A stretch of DNA of 64,000 nt from Streptomyces laurentii (GCA_002355495.1 AP017424.1:744001-808000); one strand, 5' to 3'; shown: positions 41,869 to 50,666, numbered from the stretch's first letter. Numbers and translations: made by a program. Notes: generated from the letters alone by a model not told the origin.

Positions 41869-42732
41869 GTGACCAATCCCGCCGAGGGACTCGTGGATCT
41901 GCTCGATCTGGAGCGGATCGAGGTGAACATCTTCCGCGGGCGCAGCCCGCAGGAGTCGTTGCAGCGGGTCTTCGGCGGGCAGGTCGCCGGCCAGGCCCTG
42001 GTGGCGGCGGGGCGCACCGTCGAGGACGCCCGGCCGGTGCACTCGCTGCACGCCTACTTCCTGCGGCCGGGCCGGCCGGGCGTGCCGATCGTGTACGAGG
42101 TGGAGCGGGTGCGCGACGGCCGTTCCTTCACGACGCGGCGGGTCAAGGCGGTCCAGGAGGGCCGGACGATCTTCGCCCTGACGGCCTCGTTCCACCGGCC
42201 CGAGGAGGCCGCGTTCGCGCATCAGCGGCCGCCGCGGCATCTCACCGACCCGGAGAGCCTGCCGCGGCTCGCGGACGAGATCCGCGACCATCTCGGGGCG
42301 CTGCCGGAGGCCCTGGAGCGGATGGCCCGCCGCCAGCCGTTCGACATCCGGTACGTGGAGCGGCTGCGCTGGTCGCCGGAGGAGGTCCGGGGCGCGGACG
42401 CGCGCAGCGCGGTGTGGATGCGGGCGGTGGGGCCGCTGGGCGACGACCCGCTGGTGCACACCTGCGCCCTGACGTACGCCTCCGACATGACGCTCCTCGA
42501 CGCGGTCCGGATCCCGGTGGAGCCGCTGTGGGGGCCGCGGGGGTACGACCTGGCCTCCCTCGACCACGCCATGTGGTTCCACCGGCCGTTCCGGGCGGAC
42601 GAGTGGTTCCTGTACGACCAGGAGTCGCCGATCGCGACCGGCGGCCGGGGCCTGGCGCGGGGGCAGATCTTCGACCGCGAGGGGCGGCTGCTGGTGTCGG
42701 TGGTGCAGGAGGGGCTGTTCCGCGCGCTGTGA
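41869..42732 (+). CDS. tesB: Acyl-CoA thioesterase II
   Basis: The 287-residue protein is a double-hotdog TesB: the first hotdog carries RVFGGQVAGQALVAAGRTV and SLHAYFLRPG, and the second DHAMWFHRPFRADEWFLYDQ and GRGLARGQIFDREG. The catalytic Asp is in the ASDMTLLDA block. It hydrolyses medium to long acyl-CoA to free acid and CoA in the cytosol. GTG 41869 is selected because GGGAGGAG lies seven bases upstream. Confidence 0.92.
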   Translation: MTNPAEGLVDLLDLERIEVNIFRGRSPQESLQRVFGGQVAGQALVAAGRTVEDARPVHSLHAYFLRPGRPGVPIVYEVERVRDGRSFTTRRVKAVQEGRTIFALTASFHRPEEAAFAHQRPPRHLTDPESLPRLADEIRDHLGALPEALERMARRQPFDIRYVERLRWSPEEVRGADARSAVWMRAVGPLGDDPLVHTCALTYASDMTLLDAVRIPVEPLWGPRGYDLASLDHAMWFHRPFRADEWFLYDQESPIATGGRGLARGQIFDREGRLLVSVVQEGLFRAL

Positions 42733-42756
42733 GGAGACCCGTCCCGGCGCAGGAGG

Positions 42757-43770
42757 TCAGGACGCCGTCCAGGGGCGCAGTTTCTCCGGGTTGCGCACGG
42801 CCCAGACGCGGGTGATCCGGTCGTCGGCCGTGTCGAACGCGAACACCGCCACCACCGCGCCTTGGTGATGGACCGTCAGTCCGGGCTGGGCGTTGACGAC
42901 GCGCTCTTCGAGGACGAGACCGGGGCCCCCGCGGGCGATCAGGTCGACCAGGTAGTGGGCGATCTCCGCATGACCCTCGATCGGGTGCGGCATGGCGGGG
43001 AAGATGCCTCCGCCGTCGCCGATGGCGGTGGCGTCGGGGGCGAGCAGACCGAGCAGGGCCGCGATGTCCTGGGTCTCCCAGGCCCGTTTGAAGTCCCGGA
43101 CCAGGGTGGCGTGCCGGCTTTCTCGCGCGGCCCGGGCCGGGAGCACGGGCCGCGCCGTGTGCAGCCGGCGGCGGGCGGAGAAGGCGAGCCGGCGGCAGGC
43201 GGCCGGGGTGCGGCCGACGATGGCCGCGACCTCGGCGAAGCTGTAGCGGAAGACGTCGTGCAGGACGAAGGCGACGCGCTCGGCCGGGGTCATCGCGTCG
43301 AGGACGACGAGGAAGGCCATGTGGACCGATTCGTCGAGGGTGACCCGGTCGGCGGGGTCGGCGGCCGACCGGGGGCCGGCCAGGTGTCCCGGCAGGTGTC
43401 CGGGCAGCGGTTCGGGGATCCACTCCCCCACGTACCGCTCCCGCCGGGCCCGCGCCGAGCCGAGCAGGTCGAGACAGATCCGGCCGGCGACCTTGGCCAG
43501 GTACGCGCCGGGCGACACGACGGCCGCGCGGCGCCCGGGGGACATCGCGTACCAGCGGGCGTACGTCTCCTGGACGACGTCCTCGGCGTCGGCCAGCGAG
43601 CCGAGCAGACGGTAGGCCATCCCGGTCAGCCGCCGCCGCTCGTCCGGGGCGGCGGCCGGGTCCGGTTCGGCGGGGCCCATGGAACCGGTGGGGCCGGTGG
43701 TCGGGGCGGGTCGGTCGCTCTTCGCTGCGCTCACGTCCGTACGACGGCGCGCGCCCGCGGAATGTGACAC
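42757..43770 (-). CDS. ECF41-type RNA polymerase sigma factor (SigJ-like)
   Basis: The protein (up to 337 residues) has sigma-2 (MAYRLLGSLADAEDVVQETYARWY) and sigma-4 (LDAMTPAERVAFVLHDVFRYSF) domains, and the linker motif EWIPEPLPG of ECF41 factors. A SnoaL-like C-terminal extension with the conserved GDGGG element follows. In ECF41 proteins this extension controls sigma activity in place of an anti-sigma factor. Partner genes for ECF41 are often carboxymuconolactone decarboxylases or oxidoreductases; here the downstream neighbours are instead TesB (convergent) and DUF4267. The start is uncertain between GTG 43770 and ATG 43681. Confidence 0.88.
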   Translation of the reverse strand: MSHSAGARRRTDVSAAKSDRPAPTTGPTGSMGPAEPDPAAAPDERRRLTGMAYRLLGSLADAEDVVQETYARWYAMSPGRRAAVVSPGAYLAKVAGRICLDLLGSARARRERYVGEWIPEPLPGHLPGHLAGPRSAADPADRVTLDESVHMAFLVVLDAMTPAERVAFVLHDVFRYSFAEVAAIVGRTPAACRRLAFSARRRLHTARPVLPARAARESRHATLVRDFKRAWETQDIAALLGLLAPDATAIGDGGGIFPAMPHPIEGHAEIAHYLVDLIARGGPGLVLEERVVNAQPGLTVHHQGAVVAVFAFDTADDRITRVWAVRNPEKLRPWTAS

Positions 43771-43791
43771 CGACCCCGGAGCGTGCGGGTG

Positions 43792-44214
43792 TCAGGCGGG
43801 CCGCGCGGCGGGGGTGGGCACCGTGCGGGCCTTGCCGGTCTCGCGGAGAACCAGCAGTCCGGTGATCGCGATCAGCACCGAGGTCAGACCGTGGATGCCG
43901 AACGCGGCGGCGGCGGTGCCGTGGTGGGTCAGAACGTCGATCATGTCGCCGAACGGGGCGACGGCCTCCATCAGCAGGACCCAGCCCAGAGCGCGGCGGT
44001 GGCCCGTCACCAGCAGGACGCCGAGGACCAGGCCCATCGAGAATTCACGGATGCCCTTCATGACGAGGAAGCCACCACCGTCGCCCGCGGGCCAGGTCGG
44101 CAGCCCGACGCCCGGAGTGGACGCCTCGGGGAAGAGGATGAAGGACAGCCCGAGGTAGAGGACGAACAGGGTGCCGGCGGTGGCCAGGACGGTGTTGACG
44201 TTCTTCAGCGACAT
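43792..44214 (-). CDS. DUF4267 membrane protein
   Basis: The 140-residue protein has four hydrophobic segments and the pattern of DUF4267 proteins: FPEASTPGVGLP after the first helix, then KGIREFSMGLVLGVLLVTG and MEAVAPFGDMIDVL. Function is unknown. An AAAGGAG site precedes ATG 44214. It lies 49 bases after the DUF1772 gene in the same direction, and both are presumably controlled by the divergent TetR protein. Confidence 0.82.
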   Translation of the reverse strand: MSLKNVNTVLATAGTLFVLYLGLSFILFPEASTPGVGLPTWPAGDGGGFLVMKGIREFSMGLVLGVLLVTGHRRALGWVLLMEAVAPFGDMIDVLTHHGTAAAAFGIHGLTSVLIAITGLLVLRETGKARTVPTPAARPA

Positions 44215-44263
44215 CGTGTTTCTCCTTTGACGTTCGACCTGGGGTGACGGGTGGGACCGGGGC

Positions 44264-44710
44264 TCAGACGAGGGCCGCGACCAGGCAGGTGAAGGCGGCG
44301 ACGATGACCGCGACGCGGACGTAGTGGTAGCGGTCCCAGCGGTTCATCTGCTCCTTCCAGTCCTCCGGCCGGTTCTCGGGGGTCCAGGTCTTGCCCCGGT
44401 TGTTGATCGGGACGAGCAGCAGGAGCGACATGACCACGCTCAGGATCAGCAGCCCGGCCGCGACGACGACCAGGACGGCGCCGGGTCGGTGCCATCCGGC
44501 GACGGCCCAGACCGCGCTCAGGACGAGCGAGCCGACGTACCAGAAAGGCATCAAGGCGCCGAGCATCCGGCCCCCGTGAGCGCGGCCGAGCTGGCCGCTG
44601 CCCCCGGGAAGCGCGTCAAGGATCCGGTTGATCACGAAGGCGACGGAGAACTCCACCCCCACCATCAGTCCGACGACCACGGTGGTGAACACCTGGAGTG
44701 CCTGGAGCAT
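44264..44710 (-). CDS. DUF1772 (anthrone oxygenase-like) membrane protein
   Basis: The 148-residue protein has four membrane helices with a conserved loop VPINNRGKTWTPENRPEDW and RWDRYHYVRVAVI, typical of the DUF1772 family. Some fungal and bacterial members act as anthrone oxygenases, while most are uncharacterised. GGGAGGG precedes ATG 44710. It is the first gene of a two-gene unit that faces a TetR gene across two palindromic operators. Confidence 0.85.
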   Translation of the reverse strand: MLQALQVFTTVVVGLMVGVEFSVAFVINRILDALPGGSGQLGRAHGGRMLGALMPFWYVGSLVLSAVWAVAGWHRPGAVLVVVAAGLLILSVVMSLLLLVPINNRGKTWTPENRPEDWKEQMNRWDRYHYVRVAVIVAAFTCLVAALV

Positions 44711-44728
44711 GACGATCCCTCCCGAGAT

Positions 44729-44792
44729 CTAGCGCTGCTAGCTGGTGAGGCAACGCTAGACCTGCTGCCGCTCGAATGTCTAGCGGTGCTAG
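44729..44792. promoter_or_regulatory. Twin TetR-type operators
   Basis: The palindromes ctagcgctgctag (44729-44741) and ctagcggtgctag (44780-44792) differ only at one central base, and their centres are 51 bases apart. A half site acgctaga lies between them. The first is next to the DUF1772 start, the second nine bases before the TetR ATG, so the TetR protein probably represses both directions. Confidence 0.85.
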
Positions 44793-44801
44793 GATCGCAT
44801 C

Positions 44802-45380
44802 ATGTCGGTACAGGAACGCAAGCAGCGCGAGCGGGCGGAGCGCGAACTCCTCATCGTGGCCACGGCCCGCGAACTCGCCGAGCAGCAGGGCTGGGACGCG
44901 GTCACCACCCGCCGGCTCGCCGAGCGCATCGAATACAGCCAGCCCGTCCTCTACAGCCACTTCCGCGGCAAGCGCGAGATCATCGGCGCCGTCGCCCTCC
45001 AGGGCTCCACCGAACTGGCCGTGGCGGTACGGGCCGCGACCGCCGCCGCGGACGGCCCACGCGCCCGGGTCGCCGCCCTGGCCCACGCGTATCTCGACTT
45101 CGCCGCCCGCAACCCGGCCGTCTACGACGCCATCTTCCGGCTCGACGGCGGCCTGGCCTTCGCGCACGAGGACACCCCCGCGCCGCTCAAGGACGCCTTC
45201 GCCGCCCTGTTGGAGACCCTCGAAGAGGTCGCCGGGGAGGGTGTCGCCCCGGGACTGTTCACCGAGACCTTCTGGGCCGCCCTGCACGGACTGGCCACCC
45301 TGACCCGGGCGGGACGGCTCCCGCCGGAGTACACCGGCCCGAGGGTGGAACTGCTGGTGGACCGGCTCGCCGCCGTCTGA
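44802..45380 (+). CDS. TetR family transcriptional regulator
   Basis: The 192-residue protein has the TetR HTH at about residues 18-63 (TARELAEQQGWDAVTTRRLA and QPVLYSHFRGKREII) and a C-terminal domain resembling the TetR_C_13 type (FAARNPAVYDAIFRLDGGLAF, TFWAALHGLATLTRAGRL). It faces the DUF1772-DUF4267 pair across two near-identical operators, so it most likely controls them and itself. Confidence 0.92.
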   Translation: MSVQERKQRERAERELLIVATARELAEQQGWDAVTTRRLAERIEYSQPVLYSHFRGKREIIGAVALQGSTELAVAVRAATAAADGPRARVAALAHAYLDFAARNPAVYDAIFRLDGGLAFAHEDTPAPLKDAFAALLETLEEVAGEGVAPGLFTETFWAALHGLATLTRAGRLPPEYTGPRVELLVDRLAAV

Positions 45381-45518
45381 CACACCGCCCCGGCCGCTCG
45401 GCCGGACTCGCCCGGGCCTCGGCGGCACCTCACATTCCGCGCCGCTGTGTCGTCGTACTCGCACCGGGGCCGAACGGGCCCCGGCCACGGACGACGGCAC
45501 GGGAAGGACCGCGACACC

Positions 45519-46034
45519 ATGAGTGAGACGACAGGCGAGACGACGAACGGGACGACGGGCGGAGCTACCGGCGGCGGCGCCCCCACGGGCGCCGAACTCC
45601 GGGCGCTCGCCGACCGGGTCGAGATCGAGGCGCTGCGCGGCGAGTTCACCGACGCGGGGATGACCCGCGACTACGACCGGCTCGCGGAGCTGTTCACCGA
45701 CGACGGAACGTGGCGCATCCCGGACGCCGGCCTGGAGTTCACCGGCTCGAAGAGCATCCGCGCCGCCATCGAACGCCTGCAGGGCAACTGGGAGTTCTTC
45801 GTGCAGACCATCCACCCGGGCGCGGTGCGGATCGACGGCGACACGGCGGAGGGCCGGTCGTACGTGGCGGAGCTCGGGCGGCTGCGGGACGGCGGCTCGC
45901 ACGTCAACTACGCGCTCTACCACGACCGTTACCGGCGCACGGCACAGGGCTGGCGGTTCACCGAGCGCCGCTACGAGGTGCGGTACGTCGACACCACCCC
46001 GCTGCCGGGCGGCGTGCCCGGCCCGCGACCGTAA
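45519..46034 (+). CDS. SnoaL-like / NTF2-fold protein
   Basis: The 171-residue protein starts with a Gly/Thr-rich 22-residue leader followed by an NTF2-like fold of the SnoaL_4 group. Its pattern is ADRVEIEALRGEFTDAG, YDRLAELFTDDGTWRIP, HPGAVRIDGDTAEGRSYV and GWRFTERRYEVRY. Members act as small cyclases, isomerases or dehydratases, or have no known role. The ATG at 45519 has ggaagg upstream. No partner gene is evident. Confidence 0.82.
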   Translation: MSETTGETTNGTTGGATGGGAPTGAELRALADRVEIEALRGEFTDAGMTRDYDRLAELFTDDGTWRIPDAGLEFTGSKSIRAAIERLQGNWEFFVQTIHPGAVRIDGDTAEGRSYVAELGRLRDGGSHVNYALYHDRYRRTAQGWRFTERRYEVRYVDTTPLPGGVPGPRP

Positions 46035-46058
46035 CCGCTCGGGATCCGGCCTCCCGGG

Positions 46059-46316
46059 TCACAGTCCGGGCAGGGTGTCCTGCTCCATCTCGTGCCGCCG
46101 GGTCCGGATGTCCGGGCCCGGCGGATGCAGCTTGGCGTCGCAGGCGGGCCCCAGGCCGGAGCGCCGGGACGCGGCACCGGTCAGCGGGCGCCCGCACAGC
46201 CGGCACCACACCCGGCGCGCCCCGCCCTCCCCCGCGTCCCGCGCGCCCGTCACCAGGTCGGCGGCCTCGATGTCGATTGCCAGCGGTTCGTCTCCCATGG
46301 TCAGATCAAACCCCAT
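46059..46316 (-). CDS. Small zinc-binding DUF6011-like protein
   Basis: The 85-residue product (79 if starting at 46298) has CRLCGRPLTGAASRRSGLGP followed by AC, a CxxC...C arrangement seen in DUF6011 proteins that probably bind zinc. It is followed by a short charged tail. Function is unknown. It lies convergent to the SnoaL-like gene and divergent from the glutathione peroxidase gene. Confidence 0.65.
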   Translation of the reverse strand: MGFDLTMGDEPLAIDIEAADLVTGARDAGEGGARRVWCRLCGRPLTGAASRRSGLGPACDAKLHPPGPDIRTRRHEMEQDTLPGL

Positions 46317-46334
46317 CGCGACGAGGAGCGTCCC

Positions 46335-46817
46335 TTGAGCCTGTACGACATCCCGCTGACGACACTCGCCGGCGACCGCACCTCACTGGCCGAGTTCCGG
46401 GACCGGACGGTCCTGGTGGTGAACGTGGCCTCCCGGTGCGGCCTCACCCCGCAGTACGCCGGCCTGGAGCGGCTCCAGCAGGAGTACGGCAAGCGCGGCT
46501 TCACCGTGCTCGGCGTGCCGTGCAACCAGTTCGGCGGCCAGGAGCCGGGCAGCGCCGAGGAGATCTCGGCCTTCTGCTCGACGACGTACGGGGTGAGCTT
46601 CCCGCTCCTGGAGAAGACCGGGGTCAACGGGCCCGGACGGCACCCGCTGTACGCGGAGCTGACCCAGGTCGCCGACGCCGGCGGCGAGGCCGGTGACATC
46701 CAGTGGAACTTCGAGAAGTTCCTCGTCGGCCGGGACGGTTCGGTGACCCGGTTCCGTCCGCGCACCGAGCCCGAGGCCCCGGAGCTGGTGGCGGCGATCG
46801 AGGCTCAGCTTGTCTGA
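46335..46817 (+). CDS. Glutathione peroxidase family protein (thioredoxin-type)
   Basis: The 160-residue protein has the full catalytic set of the family with Cys instead of selenocysteine: Cys35 in NVASRCGLTPQ, Gln69 in NQFGGQEPGS, Trp124 and Asn125 in DIQWNFEKFLV. Bacterial Cys enzymes usually reduce peroxides with thioredoxin (or mycothiol in actinobacteria). Cys63 in VPCNQF and Cys81 are available as resolving residues. Translation begins at TTG 46335 with GAGGAG six bases upstream. Confidence 0.92.
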   Translation: MSLYDIPLTTLAGDRTSLAEFRDRTVLVVNVASRCGLTPQYAGLERLQQEYGKRGFTVLGVPCNQFGGQEPGSAEEISAFCSTTYGVSFPLLEKTGVNGPGRHPLYAELTQVADAGGEAGDIQWNFEKFLVGRDGSVTRFRPRTEPEAPELVAAIEAQLV

Positions 46818-47601
46818 GCCGATAGCGCCGGCGGAACCGGCGGCGGACGTCGTCGCCCGGCTCCGGGCGGCGGGCTGTGTCTTCGCCGAGGAGGAGGCGG
46901 AGCTGCTGACCGCGGCGGCGGCCGGCCCGGCCGAACTCGACGCGATGGTCGAGCGGCGGGCCGCGGGCCTGCCGCTGGAGCACGTCGTGGGCTGGGCGGA
47001 GTTCGCGGGACTGCGGATCGAGGTGGACGGCGGGGTGTTCGTGCCGCGCCGCCGTACGGAGTTCCTGGCCGCCGAGGCCGTCGCGCGGGCCCGGCCGGGC
47101 GCCGTCTGCGTCGACCTGTGCTGCGGCTCGGGTGCGGCGGCCGCCGTGCTGCTCGCGTCGGTCGCGGACGCGGACGTACACGCCGCCGACATCGAGCCCG
47201 CCGCCGTCCGTTGCGCGCGCCGCAACGTCGAGCCGCGCGGCGGCCGGGTGTACGAGGGCGACCTCTTCGCGCCGTTGCCGGACGCGCTGCGCGGCCGGAT
47301 CGAGGTGCTGGTCGCCAACGTCCCGTACGTCCCGAGCGGCGAGGTGGCGCTGCTGCCGGCCGAGGCGCGCGAGCACGAGCCGCTGGTGGCCCTGGACGGC
47401 GGCGCGGACGGCCTGGAGGTGCTGCGCCGGGTCGCGGCCGGGGCGGCCGGGTGGCTGGCCCCGGGCGGGCATCTGCTGTTCGAGACGAGCGAGCGCCAGA
47501 CCGGTGCCGCCGTGGCGGCGGTCGCCGCGCACGGCCTGACGGCCCGGATCCTGACGGACGAGGACCTGTACGCCACCGTGGTCGTGGCGACCCGCGCCTG
47601 A
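46810..47601 (+). CDS. PrmC/HemK-like protein N5-glutamine methyltransferase
   Basis: The 263-residue protein has a helical N-terminal part with the substrate-side block PLEHVVGWAEFAGLRIEVD and FVPRRRTEFL. The SAM fold follows with CVDLCCGSGAAAAVLLA near residue 100. The catalytic motif that is NPPY in PrmC/HemK reads NVPY at residues 170-173. It is therefore a paralog whose substrate may differ from release factors. TTG 46810 overlaps the last codons of the peroxidase gene by eight bases, so they are co-translated. Confidence 0.85.
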   Translation: MSEPIAPAEPAADVVARLRAAGCVFAEEEAELLTAAAAGPAELDAMVERRAAGLPLEHVVGWAEFAGLRIEVDGGVFVPRRRTEFLAAEAVARARPGAVCVDLCCGSGAAAAVLLASVADADVHAADIEPAAVRCARRNVEPRGGRVYEGDLFAPLPDALRGRIEVLVANVPYVPSGEVALLPAEAREHEPLVALDGGADGLEVLRRVAAGAAGWLAPGGHLLFETSERQTGAAVAAVAAHGLTARILTDEDLYATVVVATRA

Positions 47602-47980
47602 CCGGGCGGAGGGCGCGTCGCCACGGCGGGTGAGCCGCGTGTCCCGGGCCCCGGCCCGGGTCCGCGCGGCCGGGACCGGCCGCCGGACGACGCCCCGTAC
47701 CCGGTCCACGGAACCGGCTCCCCGCCCGCCTGGGTTCGGAGCCGTACTCCCGGCGTCGGAAGCCGGAGCACAGCGGAAAGCCCACCCCCGGAACTCCGGA
47801 GGCGGGCTTTCGATCGAGCGCTGGGCCGGCCTTGCACCTGCATTTCCCCACAGGAAGTGGGGCGTCTTTCCTTGGACCACCAACGCACTGCTCGCGAGGC
47901 TGTGTTCGCCCGCTTGCGTAAGATGATCATATCCCATCCGGCCGCTGCCCGTCACATCGAAGCCGGCCCCTCCGTGACGC
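47602..47980. other. Gene-free stretch between methyltransferase and P450 genes
   Basis: I see no gene here. It contains the terminator listed separately and a small hairpin (ccccac at 47846-47851 with gtgggg at 47857-47862). A comparatively AT-rich patch (tgatcatat near 47923) is also present. Confidence 0.5.
47776..47811. terminator. Hairpin terminator
   Basis: The arms gaaagcccacc and ggcgggctttc pair over 11 bp with one mismatch around a GC-rich inner segment. The outer A/T ends suit termination from either strand, for the methyltransferase gene or the P450 gene. Confidence 0.7.
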
Positions 47981-49357
47981 TCAGCGCGTCCGAGACTTCA
48001 GCCGGCAGCGGGCCGGGCCGAGCGCCTGGAGGGTGATCGCGGAGCCCAGCGGGACTTCGGTGTCGATGGCCTCCAGCTCGTACGACTGCAGGATCATCGC
48101 GAGCGCGATCACCGACTCCAGCATCGAGAAGTGCTGCCCGATGCAGGCGCGCGGGCCGCCGCCGAACGGGAACCAGGCGTAGCGGGGGCGGGCCGCCTCC
48201 GCCTCGGGCGTGAAGCGGTCGGGGTCGAAGCGCTCCGGATCGTCCCAGTAACGGGGGTGGCGGTGCGTCACCCACGGCGCGACGATGACGTCGGCCCCGG
48301 CCGGGATGAGATACCCGTCGATCTCGGTGGCCTCGACGGCCCGCCGGCCGATCGCCGGGGCCGCCGGGAAGAGCCGCATGGCCTCCTTGAGCACCCGGCC
48401 CAGGTACGGCAGGGCATCCAGGTCGCCGGCGCCGGGCGTACGGCCCTTCAAGACCTCGTCCAGCTCCTCGTGGACCCGCTGCTGCACCTCGGGGTGCAGA
48501 CCCAGCAGATGCAGCGCGAAGGCGAGCGAGGTGGCGGTCGTCTCGTGCCCGGCGAGCATGAACACCAGGACCTGCTCGCGCAGTTCGGTCGCGTCGAAGC
48601 CCTCGACGCCGCTGCCCTCCTCTCCCCCGGCGCCCATCAGGAGCGTCAGCAGATCGCGTTCCCCGTCGCCCGCGCCGGCCGCGCGCCGGTCGGCGATGAC
48701 CCGGTCGCAGACGGCGTACAGCTCCTCGTGGGCGGCGGCCGCCTTCCGGTTGCCGGGTGTGGGCCACTCGCGCGGGATGTTGCGGGGCGCGTAGCCGCGC
48801 TTGGTGACGTAGCCGGCGAGCACCGGGAAGCAGCGCTCGACGATGCCGACGGCGGCGTCCACGTCCGTGCCGAAGAGGATGCGGGCGACGGCACGCAGCG
48901 CGAGCCGGCCCATCTCGTGGACGACGTCGGCCGTCTCGCGCCCCTCGGCGCGCCAGGTGCCGGTCAGCCGGTCGGCCTCGGCGGCGATGGCGGTGGCGTA
49001 CGTGTCGACGCTGCGGCGTGTGAACAGCGGCTGCACGAGCCTGCGTTGGCGCAGATAGTCGTCGTCCTGGCTGGTGAGCAGTCCGTTGCCGAAGGAGACC
49101 CGGAGCTCCTCGTAGAAGTTGTTGTCCTTGCGGAAGTTGGCCGCCTGGGTGGCGAGGACCTGCTGGGCGCCCTCCGCGGAGAACACGCAGTGGATGGTGC
49201 CGCGCATGCCGGGCGGTCCCGCGGTGATCCGGACGACATCGCCGAGGTCACGGCGGGCCTTGAGGAAGGTGCCGAGCGAGTCGTTCTTGAGGTCGAGCAG
49301 GGAGCCGAGCAGCGGCATCCCCGTGAGTTCGGGCACGGTCTGTGCGGTGGTCGCCAT
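47981..49357 (-). CDS. Cytochrome P450
   Basis: The 458-residue P450 has the I-helix FMLAGHETTATSLAF, the K-helix EAMRLFP of the ExxR type and the heme loop FPFGGGPRACIGQHF with Cys405 as thiolate ligand. The length, the missing signal and the PERFDPDRFTPE segment resemble the bacterial CYP102/CYP197-like or fatty-acid hydroxylase-like groups rather than the shorter CYP105/107 types. It needs external redox partners. The ATG at 49357 is preferred to 49366 because GGGGGA then has proper spacing. It is divergent from a VOC-domain gene. Confidence 0.9.
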   Translation of the reverse strand: MATTAQTVPELTGMPLLGSLLDLKNDSLGTFLKARRDLGDVVRITAGPPGMRGTIHCVFSAEGAQQVLATQAANFRKDNNFYEELRVSFGNGLLTSQDDDYLRQRRLVQPLFTRRSVDTYATAIAAEADRLTGTWRAEGRETADVVHEMGRLALRAVARILFGTDVDAAVGIVERCFPVLAGYVTKRGYAPRNIPREWPTPGNRKAAAAHEELYAVCDRVIADRRAAGAGDGERDLLTLLMGAGGEEGSGVEGFDATELREQVLVFMLAGHETTATSLAFALHLLGLHPEVQQRVHEELDEVLKGRTPGAGDLDALPYLGRVLKEAMRLFPAAPAIGRRAVEATEIDGYLIPAGADVIVAPWVTHRHPRYWDDPERFDPDRFTPEAEAARPRYAWFPFGGGPRACIGQHFSMLESVIALAMILQSYELEAIDTEVPLGSAITLQALGPARCRLKSRTR

Positions 49358-49484
49358 CGTGGCCATTCCCCCTTGTGCGCTTCGGTGGCGCGGTCGATTC
49401 TGCCGCACGGCGGTACCCCCTGGCAGGCGGCCCTCGCGGCTGCTGGTCACTCCGTTGTCAGTGGTGTCTGGAACGCTTCCCCCC

Positions 49485-49985
49485 ATGGACGCACCCGAGT
49501 TGAACGCACCCGACCCTTCCACCCCGCCGCAGCCGCTGCTGCAGCTCACGATCGACTGCGCCGATCCGCGGCGCCTCGTCGCCTTCTGGATCGAGGCCCT
49601 GCGCTACGCACCGGAGCCGCCGCCCGAGGGGCACGCGACGTGGCGCGCGTACTGGCAGGCGACCGGTGTGCCCGAGGACGAACTGGGCGAGGACGCCGGG
49701 GAGGTCCCGGAGTCGATCGTCGACCCCCACGGACGGGGGCCGCGGGTGTGGTTCCAGGAGGTTCCGGAGCCGAAGACGGTCAAGAACCGGCTGCATCTCG
49801 ATCTGAAGGTCGGGGGTGGGCGGGCGGTGCCGCTGGAGGTCCGCCGGGCCCGGGTGGACGCGGAGGTGGCGCGGCTGACGGCCCTGGGCGCGTCCGTGCT
49901 GTACACGATGGACAAGCCGCACAGCATGGACCACTACGCGGTGGTGCTCGGCGATCCGGAGGGCAACGAGTTCTGCGTCGTGTGA
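49485..49985 (+). CDS. VOC superfamily (glyoxalase-like) protein
   Basis: The 166-residue protein has the glyoxalase-like pattern: LLQLTIDCADPRRLVAFWIE at the start, VWFQEVPEPKTVKNRLHLDL with the metal-type His in the middle and HYAVVLGDPEGNEFCVV at the end. Members bind divalent metals or drugs; this subgroup is common in actinobacteria and mostly uncharacterised. It starts at ATG 49485 with a weak ribosome site. Confidence 0.88.
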   Translation: MDAPELNAPDPSTPPQPLLQLTIDCADPRRLVAFWIEALRYAPEPPPEGHATWRAYWQATGVPEDELGEDAGEVPESIVDPHGRGPRVWFQEVPEPKTVKNRLHLDLKVGGGRAVPLEVRRARVDAEVARLTALGASVLYTMDKPHSMDHYAVVLGDPEGNEFCVV

Positions 49986-50060
49986 GCGGGCTCGGCGCAC
50001 GAGGAGGCGGGGCGCCGGGCCGATGCCCGTCACCCCGCCCGTCGCCTGTCCGACCGGCCC

Positions 50061-50480
50061 TCACTCGACGAGCCGGGCCAGCGACCAGATGATGACGAGG
50101 TCCAGGACCATCACACTGATCGCCCACGCCGGGTAGTACGGGATGAACATGAACTGGGTGACGAGGCTGATCGCGGCGAGCCCGATGCCGGCGCCGCGAG
50201 CCCAGCCCTTGGCGGCCAGCGCCCCGACACCCACGACCATCAGCGCGACCCCGATCACCAGGTGGAGCCAGCCCCAGGCGGTGATGTCGAACCGGTAGGC
50301 GTAGTCCCCCGACACGACGAAGAGCCGGTCCTGGGCGATGCCGGCGACCCCCAGGAGGAAACTCAGGACCCCGCTGATGAACAGCGCCACACCGGCGAAC
50401 ACCGCCGGCTTGCTCGGGTGTTCCACGCCCCCTCGGGCGCCTCCCGCGTCCTGTCGTGCGCCACTGGGCATGGCCGCCAT
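50061..50480 (-). CDS. DUF7144-like four-helix membrane protein
   Basis: The 139-residue protein has an Ala/Gly-rich N-terminus and four membrane helices, with FDITAWGWLHLVIGVALMVV and FIPYYPAWAISVMVLDLVII. This corresponds to the DUF7144 family of actinobacterial membrane proteins of unknown function. ATG 50480, with AGAGGTGG upstream, fits better than the longer start at 50558. Confidence 0.78.
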   Translation of the reverse strand: MAAMPSGARQDAGGARGGVEHPSKPAVFAGVALFISGVLSFLLGVAGIAQDRLFVVSGDYAYRFDITAWGWLHLVIGVALMVVGVGALAAKGWARGAGIGLAAISLVTQFMFIPYYPAWAISVMVLDLVIIWSLARLVE

Positions 50481-50666
50481 GGCCGCCACCTCTCGTCCGG
50501 GGTGCGGTCCCCGCGCGTCGCGCGGAGCGGCAGCGGAGACCGGTGACGTTCGCGCCACGGTCCCACCGTCGCCCCGGGGCGCGGTCGCGGCGACCGGACC
50601 GGGCCGTCCGGGTGACCCGTGCGCCCCGCTCCGGTCCGGGCTCCGGGCGGGGAGCCCGGCGGCGGG

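Noticed and set aside
39237..42017. 926-residue open frame on the minus strand
   Set aside because: Antisense shadow of the DUF3516 helicase and tesB genes; no ribosome site or domain pattern.
47820..47900. tRNA-like or attachment-site-like segment with hairpin and a CCA-like end
   Set aside because: No T-loop GGTTCRA box, anticodon arm or acceptor pairing could be matched.
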